From: Nocardioides piscis | GTDB taxonomy: Bacteria > Actinomycetota > Actinomycetes > Propionibacteriales > Nocardioidaceae | NCBI RefSeq assembly: GCF_011300215.1 | Contig: NZ_CP049866.1 | Coordinates: forward strand, 3,720,669-3,784,668 | DNA: 64,000 nucleotides | Reading direction: 5' to 3' | In this document: in pieces, positions 58,317-64,000 of the stretch | How positions within the stretch are numbered: the first letter of the stretch is position 1 | Layout: every line of letters begins with the position of its first letter | The notes under the pieces: model-generated | Told to the model about the DNA's origin: nothing | The model's input: the letters and a program-made list of their open reading frames with translations, nothing else | The model's database searches: none | Position numbers and translations under genes: made by a program

Positions 58317-58978
58317 GGCAACCGCCCGTCATAGCCGCGCGAGAGCATCGCGAGGTGGACCCGCTCACCGCGCTCGTAGGAGCGGATGAACAGCGCCCCC
58401 ATGGCGCGCGCCAGCGTCGGCCAGTGCTTCGGCGACCTCGGGTCGCAGCCGCGGGACCGCATCGCGACCAGCATCCGCGACAGCTCGCCGGTGACGACGT
58501 CGAGATAGCGGATCATGAAGCCCATGATCTGCACGATCAGGTCGGGCATGCGCAGGCGAGCCAGGCCACGGAGCAGGTCGGACGGCTCCGTGGTCGCGGC
58601 CAGGGTCAGGGAGGCCAGGACGCCGATGGATCCCTTGGTCAGCAGGGTGAGTCCGGCGACCAGTCCCGGCTCGGAGACCGTCAGCCCCAGCACCTCGGTG
58701 CGTGGGCCCGCCGCGATGAACGGCATCAGGAGCGCGAGCACCGCGAAGGGGACCTCGACCACCATCCGCGGCAGGAGATAGCTCAAGGGCACGCGCGAGG
58801 CGCCGATCACCACGAGCAGGAGGAGCAGCTCGACCAGGAACGCTGGCCACCACGAGCTCGGCGTCGCGACGACCACGAGCATGAACCCCAGCAGGGCCAG
58901 CAGCTTGACGTGCGCCGGAGCGCGATGGATCGGGCTGTGGGAGTGGTAGTGGAGCCGATGACCGTGTCCGGCACCCAT
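58313..58978 (-). CDS. cbiQ: Cobalt/nickel ECF transporter membrane component CbiQ
   Basis: T component that couples the ATPase to the substrate-binding subunit. The 221-residue protein starts MGAGHGHRLHYHSHSPIHRA, histidine-rich as usual, has membrane segments around LLALLGFMLVVVATPS and ASRVPLSYLLPRMVV, and the coupling motif MRSRGCDPRS with a second at SRGYDG. It begins two bases after the PDGLE gene. Confidence 0.93.
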   Translation of the reverse strand: MGAGHGHRLHYHSHSPIHRAPAHVKLLALLGFMLVVVATPSSWWPAFLVELLLLLVVIGASRVPLSYLLPRMVVEVPFAVLALLMPFIAAGPRTEVLGLTVSEPGLVAGLTLLTKGSIGVLASLTLAATTEPSDLLRGLARLRMPDLIVQIMGFMIRYLDVVTGELSRMLVAMRSRGCDPRSPKHWPTLARAMGALFIRSYERGERVHLAMLSRGYDGRLP

Positions 58979-58980
58979 CT

Positions 58981-59321
58981 CTAGGACCTCGGGGCGGCCG
59001 GGTCGCCGCGCCGGCGCAGGCCCCAGAACAGCGCGCCACTGATCATCAGCATGACTGCGACGCCGACGACCCCGGCCACTCCGCCACTGAGTCGGTCGTC
59101 GTCGACCCCACTCGTCTGGTAGTCGGCGAAGGGGCTCTGCGCCGTCGCCGACTCCTCGGCCGAGTCGGCGAACCCCGTCTGCCGGGCCACGAACTCGAGT
59201 CCGTCGGGCGCTGCGGCGGTGTAGAAGCTGACGACCCCGGCCACGAGGAGGCACACACCCACAGCCACGGCGAAGAACGTCTTGGTGCTGACGCGGGGCG
59301 GAGACGCTCGGGCGCGCTCAT
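58981..59321 (-). CDS. PDGLE-domain protein (CbiN-like), apparent frameshift near the start
   Basis: Small membrane protein that in Ni/Co ECF systems takes the CbiN place. AVGVCLLVAGVVSFYTAAAP is the first membrane segment, PDGLEFVARQTGF the name-giving motif, and GVVGVAVMLMISGALFWGL the second. The ATG overlapping the cbiM stop (ATGA, 59321) is in another frame. One more G in the run at 59295-59298 would join MSAPERLRPRVSTKTFFAV to the rest, a product of about 113 residues. As it stands only a GTG at 59268 opens the frame. Confidence 0.82.
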
Positions 59322-60007
59322 CGAACGACCCCGTCGCGGATCACGAGGGTGCGCGCCTCGAGGAACGGCCGAGCCGCATGGACCAGGTCTGGGCGGGTGG
59401 CGACCACGCTGGCCACGACCAGGCCGGTGATCGCGGCCTCCCCCAGCCCGATCAGGACGTGCCACCCCACCATCGCCGCCACCACCGCGGACAGGTCGAC
59501 GGGCGCCTGACCGCCCACGGCGAAGAGCAGGGCGAAGACCAGCGCGGCAGCGGGAACGCTGAGCAGGCCGCCGACCGCGGCAGCCACCGGCACCAGCCCC
59601 ACGCGCCGTGGCAGCAGGCGACGCAGCACGGTGATCGTCGCCCAGCCGACGACGACGGTGACGAGGCCGAGCAGGGTGATGTTGGTGCCGAGCGCGGTGA
59701 TCCCACCGTCGGCCATCAGCAGCGCCTGGACGAGGAGGACCACGGACAGGCACAGCACGGCCGACCAGGGGCCGACGAGCGCGACCGCCAGGGCGCCACC
59801 CAGGAGATGGCCGCTCGTGCCTGCGCCGACGGGGAACTTGATCATCTGGGCGGCGAAGACGAAGGTCGCGACGAGGCCCGCCATCGGGGCGGTACGGTCG
59901 TCGAGTTCACGACGGGCGCCCTTGAGCGCGACCGCGATCCCCGCTGCTGCCACGACACCGGTGGCCAGCGAGGTCGGCGCGTCGAGGAAGCCGTCGGGAA
60001 CGTGCAT
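59318..60007 (-). CDS. cbiM: Cobalt/nickel ECF substrate-binding membrane protein CbiM
   Basis: Substrate-specific subunit of a Co/Ni importer. The N terminus MHVPDGFL carries the metal-binding residues (Met1, His2 and the HVPDG loop) and the chain has about six membrane helices; KFPVGAGTSGHLLGG is the conserved motif with the second metal histidine. Length (229) fits. It is the first gene of a coupled minus-strand run with a Nur-like box just upstream, pointing to nickel control. Confidence 0.95.
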   Translation of the reverse strand: MHVPDGFLDAPTSLATGVVAAAGIAVALKGARRELDDRTAPMAGLVATFVFAAQMIKFPVGAGTSGHLLGGALAVALVGPWSAVLCLSVVLLVQALLMADGGITALGTNITLLGLVTVVVGWATITVLRRLLPRRVGLVPVAAAVGGLLSVPAAALVFALLFAVGGQAPVDLSAVVAAMVGWHVLIGLGEAAITGLVVASVVATRPDLVHAARPFLEARTLVIRDGVVR

Positions 60008-60025
60008 GATGCCAAGCGTAGTTTA

Positions 60026-60042
60026 TTGCAAACGGTTTGCGA
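60026..60042. promoter_or_regulatory. Putative Nur (nickel uptake regulator) box
   Basis: TTGCAA-ACGGT-TTGCGA matches the actinobacterial Nur consensus TTGCAA-N5-TTGCAA at 11 of 12 arm positions. It lies 19-35 bases before the cbiM start, the likely promoter region, and 15 bases before bcp on the other strand. Nur represses nickel uptake genes when nickel is plentiful, which suits a CbiMNQO-type importer. Confidence 0.65.
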
Positions 60043-60056
60043 CAAGGAGCCAGACG

Positions 60057-60527
60057 TTGAGCACTCGCCTCGTCCCCGGGGACGCCGCCCCCGACTTCAC
60101 CCTCACCAGCGACACCGGCGAACAGGTCTCCCTCACGTCGCTGCGCGGACGCAAGGTGATCGCCTACTTCTATCCCGCGGCGATGACTCCCGGCTGCACC
60201 AAGCAGGCCTGCGACTTCACCGAGTCGCTCGACTCGCTCCGTGGCGCCGGCTACGAGGTGCTCGCGATCTCCAAGGACAAGCCGGCCAAGCTCGCCAAGT
60301 TCCGTGAGCGCGACGCCCTGACGCTGACCCTGCTCTCCGACGAGTCGCTCGAGGTGCACAAGTCCTACTCGGCGTACGGGACCAAGAAGCTCTATGGCAA
60401 GGAGGTCGAGGGGGTCATCCGCTCGACGTTCGTGATCGAGGAGACCGGCGTGGTCGAGCTCGCGCAGTACAACGTCAAGGCCACCGGCCACGTCGCCAAG
60501 CTGCGTCGGGACCTGGGTCTCGACTGA
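60057..60527 (+). CDS. bcp: Thiol peroxidase Bcp/PrxQ
   Basis: Thioredoxin-dependent peroxiredoxin of 156 residues. The peroxidatic cysteine is in AMTPGCTKQACDF, where the second cysteine five residues on is the resolving one of PrxQ. FYPAAMTPGC matches the family start of the active site. The TTG at 60057 after GGAG is used. It diverges from cbiM, sharing the 50-base gap with the Nur-like box, so nickel control of bcp is conceivable but unproven. Confidence 0.93.
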   Translation: MSTRLVPGDAAPDFTLTSDTGEQVSLTSLRGRKVIAYFYPAAMTPGCTKQACDFTESLDSLRGAGYEVLAISKDKPAKLAKFRERDALTLTLLSDESLEVHKSYSAYGTKKLYGKEVEGVIRSTFVIEETGVVELAQYNVKATGHVAKLRRDLGLD

Positions 60528-60556
60528 CTCCTCCAGCCCCTAGGCTTGGGCTGCAG

Positions 60557-60641
60557 GCCGAAGTGGTGGAACAGGCAGACACGCACGGTTTAGGTCCGTG
60601 TGCCCTAGGGCGTGCGGGTTCGACTCCCGCCTTCGGCACCA
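60557..60641 (+). tRNA. tRNA-Leu (anticodon TAG)
   Basis: An 85-base class II tRNA. Acceptor GCCGAAG/CTTCGGC, anticodon stem CACGG/CCGTG with anticodon TAG, a long variable arm TGCCCTAGGGCG, and T arm GCGGG-TTCGACT-CCCGC. The discriminator A and CCA are encoded (ACCA), unlike the other tRNA genes here. Confidence 0.95.
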
Positions 60642-60737
60642 ACGACATCCCCGCATGCGCCTCCAGCGCGCGTGGCACGGCACACATAAAAAGCAATTGC
60701 TACCCAAATGGGGCAGGTAGCGCCTAGGCTGCGCGGC

Positions 60738-61643
60738 ATGGACTCAGCACTGACCGAGATCGGCCTCCCGATCGCCCTTGCCATCATCATGTTCGGCCTC
60801 GGTCTCGACCTCACGGTCGCAGACTTCAAGCGGATCGTCCGCGAGCCCAAGGCGGCCGCGATCGCGCTCGCCTGCCAGATCGTGCTGATGCCCATCATCT
60901 GCTTCGGGCTGGTGGCACTCTTCGACCTTCCGCCCCTGCTGGGCATCGGCATGCTGCTGCTCGCAGCCTCGCCGGGGGGCACCACGGCGGCGATGTTCAG
61001 CCGCCTGTTCCGCGGGGACGTCGCGCTCAACATCAGCCTGACCGCCGCCAACACCGCCATCGCGATCGTCACGCTCCCCCTGATCACGGGCCTGGCCATC
61101 AGCTACTACAACGACGAGATCACCGGCGGCGTCTCGATGCCCCTGGCCGAGGTCATCAAGGTCTTCGGCCTCATCCTGATCCCCGTCGCCATCGGCATGG
61201 TCGTGCGCTCCAAGTCGCCTGAGTTCGCCGAGCGGATGGACAAGCCCGTCCGGATCGGTTCTGCGGTCATCCTGGCGGTCCTCGTGCTGGCCATCCTGCT
61301 GGGCGAGCGGGACAACATCACCGACTACCTGGCCGACATCGGCCTCGTCGCCGCCCTGTTCTGCGCCGTCAACCTGCTGATCGGCTACTACCTGCCCAAG
61401 GCGCTCGGCGTGACGGGCCCGCAGGCGATCGCCTCGTCCATGGAGGTCGGCGTCCACAACGCGACCCTGGCGATCTATGTGGCGCTGCAGGTCCTGGAGG
61501 TCACGGACGCTCAGGCGGTCACGATCTCCGTGCCAGCGGCCGTCTATTCACTGTTCATGTTCGCCTTCGCTGCGCTCTGGGGCACCTACGTCTCCCGACA
61601 GGTCACCGCCGCGACCACCTCGAACGACAAGCAGACCGTCTGA
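60738..61643 (+). CDS. BASS-family (bile acid:sodium symporter) transporter
   Basis: A 301-residue inner-membrane protein with about nine or ten helices, such as IGLPIALAIIMFGLGL, AAIALACQIVLMPIICFGLVALF and VFGLILIPVAIGMVV. The family motif LAASPGGTTAAMFSRL and the later SMEVGVHNATLAIYVAL (crossing-region helix) are present. Sodium-linked import of organic acids is usual; the substrate cannot be named. ATG at 60738. Confidence 0.9.
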   Translation: MDSALTEIGLPIALAIIMFGLGLDLTVADFKRIVREPKAAAIALACQIVLMPIICFGLVALFDLPPLLGIGMLLLAASPGGTTAAMFSRLFRGDVALNISLTAANTAIAIVTLPLITGLAISYYNDEITGGVSMPLAEVIKVFGLILIPVAIGMVVRSKSPEFAERMDKPVRIGSAVILAVLVLAILLGERDNITDYLADIGLVAALFCAVNLLIGYYLPKALGVTGPQAIASSMEVGVHNATLAIYVALQVLEVTDAQAVTISVPAAVYSLFMFAFAALWGTYVSRQVTAATTSNDKQTV

Positions 61644-61645
61644 GG

Positions 61646-62272
61646 TCAGGCCAGGAGGTCGGCGACCCGCGGCGCGAGGGCACGCAGCGCCTGGCCTCGG
61701 TGGGAGATCCGGTCCTTCTCCGCAGGGTCGAGCTCGGCGGAGGTGAGGCCGGCCGCAGCATGCTCGTCGGCGACGAAGAGCACGTCGTAGCCGAATCCGC
61801 CCGTGCCGCGGGTCTCACGGATGATCCGCCCCGGCATCCGGCCGTGCTCGACGATCTCGACGCCGTCGGGCCCGACGAAGGCGACAGCACACTCGAACCA
61901 CGCGTCGCGTCGCTCGTCAGGTATGTCGCTGAGCTGGCCCAGCAACAGCTCGTTGTTGCGCTCATCAGCACCGCGCCTGTCGGGACCGGGCGGGCCGGAC
62001 CAGCGCGCTGACAGCACGCCGGGCATCGCGTTGAGCGCGGCGACGCACAGCCCGCTGTCGTCGGCGATCGTCGGCAACCCGGTCGCGGCGTGGCCGGCCC
62101 TGGCCTTGAGCAGGGCATTGCCCTCGAACGTCGGCTGGTCCTCCACCGGCTCGGCATAGTCCGCGACGTCGTCGAGGCCGACGACCTCGACCCCCGCGAC
62201 GTGCTCGGACAGGATGCGCTGCATCTCGACGAGCTTCTTGGCGTTGCGGGAGGCCAGGAAGATCCGGGTCAT
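61646..62272 (-). CDS. rdgB: XTP/dITP pyrophosphatase (RdgB/HAM1)
   Basis: Removes non-canonical purine triphosphates from the pool. The 208-residue protein has the N-terminal [14 protein letters not shown], the acid-metal region [13 protein letters not shown], and the C-terminal [12 protein letters not shown] and [11 protein letters not shown]. It overlaps the rph stop by four bases, the usual rph-rdgB arrangement. Confidence 0.95.
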   Translation of the reverse strand: MTRIFLASRNAKKLVEMQRILSEHVAGVEVVGLDDVADYAEPVEDQPTFEGNALLKARAGHAATGLPTIADDSGLCVAALNAMPGVLSARWSGPPGPDRRGADERNNELLLGQLSDIPDERRDAWFECAVAFVGPDGVEIVEHGRMPGRIIRETRGTGGFGYDVLFVADEHAAAGLTSAELDPAEKDRISHRGQALRALAPRVADLLA

Positions 62273-63006
62273 CGAGCGAGTGCCTCCTGCTGCAGGCGCG
62301 TCAGGTCCACACAGCCCTTGGCGGCCAGGTCGAGGAGGGCGTCGAGCTCGGTCCGGTCGAAGGCTGCCCCCTCGGCGGTGCCCTGCACCTCGACGAACGA
62401 GCCGGCGCCGGTCATCACGACGTTCATGTCGGTCTCGGCCCGCACGTCCTCCTCATAGGGCAGGTCGAGGCGCGGCACGCCGTCGATGATGCCGACGCTC
62501 ACAGCCGCGACCGATCCGGTGAGGGGCTCGCCGGTGAGCGCGCCGGTGGACCGCAGGTGCGCGACGGCATCGGCGAGAGCGACGTACGCCCCGGTGACCG
62601 ACGCCGTCCGGGTCCCGCCGTCGGCCTGGAGCACGTCGCAGTCGATCACGATCGTGTTCTCGCCCAGGGCCTTGTAGTCGATGACCGCCCGCAGGGACCG
62701 GCCGATCAGGCGCGAGATCTCGTGGGTCCGCCCGCCGATGCGGCCCTTGACCGACTCCCGGTCGGACCGGGTGTTGGTGGCGGCGGGGAGCATCGCGTAT
62801 TCAGCCGTCACCCAGCCCAGGCCGGAGCCCTTGCGCCACCGCGGCACGCCCTCGGAGGCCGAGGCCGCACACAGCACCTTGGTGCCGCCGAACTCGATCA
62901 GCACCGAGCCGGCAGCGTGGTCGAGCCAGTTGCGGGTGATGGTGATCGGTCGGAGCTCGTCGTCCGCACGGCCGTCGGCGCGCACAGGGGCAGGGTGAGT
63001 CGTCAT
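62269..63006 (-). CDS. rph: Ribonuclease PH
   Basis: Phosphorolytic 3'-5' exoribonuclease that trims tRNA 3' ends. The 245-residue protein has the RNase PH core: [36 protein letters not shown], the phosphate site in [20 protein letters not shown], and C-terminal [15 protein letters not shown]. It is first in the pair with rdgB. Confidence 0.96.
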   Translation of the reverse strand: MTTHPAPVRADGRADDELRPITITRNWLDHAAGSVLIEFGGTKVLCAASASEGVPRWRKGSGLGWVTAEYAMLPAATNTRSDRESVKGRIGGRTHEISRLIGRSLRAVIDYKALGENTIVIDCDVLQADGGTRTASVTGAYVALADAVAHLRSTGALTGEPLTGSVAAVSVGIIDGVPRLDLPYEEDVRAETDMNVVMTGAGSFVEVQGTAEGAAFDRTELDALLDLAAKGCVDLTRLQQEALAR

Positions 63007-63040
63007 GCCCGAACCCTAGAACCCTCCCGAACGCGAGTCG

Positions 63041-63106
63041 GGCCCGGTCGTCCCCGTGGGCGACCGGACCCGGCTCTGTTTTGACCCCTCCCCCGTGCGG
63101 GTCAAA
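63041..63106. other. Two inverted repeats between rph and the ABC-2 permease
   Basis: GGTCG pairing around 63044-63067 (CCGGTCG/CGACCGG) is followed by TTTGACCC (63080-63087) and GGGTCAAA (63099-63106). Either could be a terminator for the upstream permease gene or an operator for rph. No strong T-tract is seen on the minus strand. Confidence 0.5.
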
Positions 63107-63116
63107 TCTGTGGGCG

Positions 63117-63953
63117 CTACTTCAGCTCGGCGCGAGCCACCCTGCGCAGGCCGATGACGAGCGGGACGACGACCCAGATCACGGCACTGACCACGACCTG
63201 CATCAGCGTGGTCGACGACGTGCTGACGCCCTCGCCCATGTCCTGGCCCATGTAGGGAGCCATCGCGAAACCGAGATCGATCCACGGGATGACGTCGCGG
63301 GCCCAGTCGAAGAAGGCGTAGAGCGTGCTGTAGACCATGACGGGAAGAAGCAGGGCGACGATGTAGTAGACCGCGATCGCTGCGGGGGTGCTCAGGAGGA
63401 CGAGACCGAACGCGAACGCCATGACGAAGTAGGCCAGCTGGTTGGCGACGACCCAGGCGAACTGGCCGGCCTCGATGTCCCAGACGACGTCGTTGCCCGT
63501 GATCGCCGCCGCGAGCAGGGTGCCGACGGCACCGACGACTACTGCCAGCACGATCGTGGCCAGCGCCAGGACCATCACGGTGACGAGCTTGGCGGCCACG
63601 ACGCGCATGCGGTGCGGCTCGAGGGCGAAGGAGACCAGTCCCGTGCGCTGGCTCCACTCGCTGGTGATGCTCTGGATGGCAAGCACCGGCACGAGGAGCG
63701 AGACCGGCACGACCATGATCTGGGAGAACTCGTTGGCCGACAGGTTGACGTCGTCGTTGAGGGCGACCACCAGGAGCGCGATGCCGAGCGCGACCACCAG
63801 CAGTCCGCCGGTGACGGCCAGCAGCCACAGGCCCGCCCGCGTGTCCCACATCTTGCGCAGCTCGACCGAGACCAGCCGCATGAAGGGCGTCTGCTGGGTC
63901 TGGGAGATGTCGATCGTCCGGTCGGCGGTGTGCTCCGCAGGCACGGCGGTCAT
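63117..63953 (-). CDS. ABC-2 type transporter permease
   Basis: A 278-residue membrane protein: LWLLAVTGGLLVVALGIALLVV, FSQIMVVPVSLLVPVLAIQ, then SEWSQRTGLVSFALEP, a conserved ABC-2 cytoplasmic segment, and further helices including LVTVMVLALATIVLAVVVGAVG and TLMQVVVSAVIWVVVPLVIG. No substrate clue. Its ATG overlaps the stop of the preceding gene (ATGA), which is likely its ATPase, mostly outside the window. Confidence 0.88.
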   Translation of the reverse strand: MTAVPAEHTADRTIDISQTQQTPFMRLVSVELRKMWDTRAGLWLLAVTGGLLVVALGIALLVVALNDDVNLSANEFSQIMVVPVSLLVPVLAIQSITSEWSQRTGLVSFALEPHRMRVVAAKLVTVMVLALATIVLAVVVGAVGTLLAAAITGNDVVWDIEAGQFAWVVANQLAYFVMAFAFGLVLLSTPAAIAVYYIVALLLPVMVYSTLYAFFDWARDVIPWIDLGFAMAPYMGQDMGEGVSTSSTTLMQVVVSAVIWVVVPLVIGLRRVARAELK

Positions 63954-64000
63954 GTGGTCCCTCCCTCGCTGGTGATGGTGTCGCGCTGGGTGTCCGCGGT
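63950..64000 (-). CDS. C-terminal end of a protein, probably the partner ABC ATPase
   Basis: Only the last 16 codons (TADTQRDTITSEGGTT) before the TGA are inside the window. The ATGA overlap with the permease gene and common ABC gene order suggest it is the ATP-binding subunit. No motif is visible, so this is inference from position. Confidence 0.5.
   Translation of the reverse strand, partial: TADTQRDTITSEGGTT

Overview
The window is high-GC actinobacterial DNA. Almost every codon ends in G or C, GTG and TTG starts are common, and the gene sets are typical of Actinobacteria: folC-DUF4233-ndk-mreBC, clpX/clpP2/clpP1/tig, Nei2-type glycosylase, DUF5130 and DUF3618 proteins, and a Nur-like nickel box. 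Protein sequences and gene order fit the Nocardioidaceae (Nocardioides-like) best, but that is inference. It is core chromosome: no phage, insertion sequence, CRISPR array or plasmid gene was seen. Six tRNA genes are present: Pro-TGG, Gly-TCC, Arg-TCT, His-GTG, Lys-CTT and Leu-TAG.

Layout. 1-5.3 kb (minus strand): GNAT acetyltransferase, folC, DUF4233, ndk, then mreB and a truncated mreC, with a decayed DUF937 gene between ndk and mreB on the other strand; valS runs divergently (5.4-8.0 kb). 8.0-9.4 kb: two adjacent proteins that share an N-terminal membrane segment but have unrelated low-complexity tails. 9.5-15.2 kb: clpX, clpP2, clpP1 (with a ClgR-like box upstream), a frameshifted lipase, tig, and tRNA-Pro and tRNA-Gly. 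15.3-21.5 kb: PP2C phosphatase, Nei-like DNA glycosylase and RpiB in an overlapping run, then an esterase, a LURP-one protein, a GNAT and metG. 21.6-32.4 kb: GPP34 protein, DsbA-like protein, secreted protein, pepN, DUF5130 protein, MscS channel, OsmC, truncated haemoglobin, double-hotdog thioesterase, a TetR regulator with a tandem operator, and thiolase. 32.5-42.7 kb: MarR regulator, ettA, ssb, a pair of dynamin-like GTPases behind a PrsW protease, an M24 aminopeptidase and rlmC. 42.7-53.6 kb: GH13 enzyme with an LLM oxidoreductase, HATPase-PAS protein, thioesterase, adenosine deaminase with a DsbA/MauE pair, orn, an orphan MbcA/ParS-like protein and a phytoene-desaturase-like flavoprotein. 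53.9-64 kb: secreted lipase, then a long, tightly packed run starting with a Co/Ni ECF transporter (cbiM, PDGLE protein, cbiQ, cbiO) and continuing into DUF3618, GroES-like, PPOX and FMO-like genes; finally bcp, tRNA-Leu, a BASS transporter, rdgB, rph and an ABC-2 permease.

The most important caution is that at least eight otherwise normal genes or gene ends are broken by what looks like one missing base, nearly always in a short G or C run (near 8222, 12791, 28218, 34251, 36272, 37172, 46541 and 59296). Several are housekeeping-type genes such as ettA. Uncorrected homopolymer undercalls in the assembly explain this better than independent mutations, so these genes should be treated as possibly intact in the organism. 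The DUF937 remnant at 1625-2005 is different: it lacks a large internal segment and looks like true decay.

The most interesting biology is regulatory or modular: a Nur-type box in front of the Co/Ni transporter; two tandem copies of TTCTAC-N4-GTAGAA between a TetR gene and a 57-residue membrane protein; a ClgR-type box before clpP1P2; a strong terminator hairpin abutting the lipase start codon; and the PrsW/twin-dynamin membrane module.
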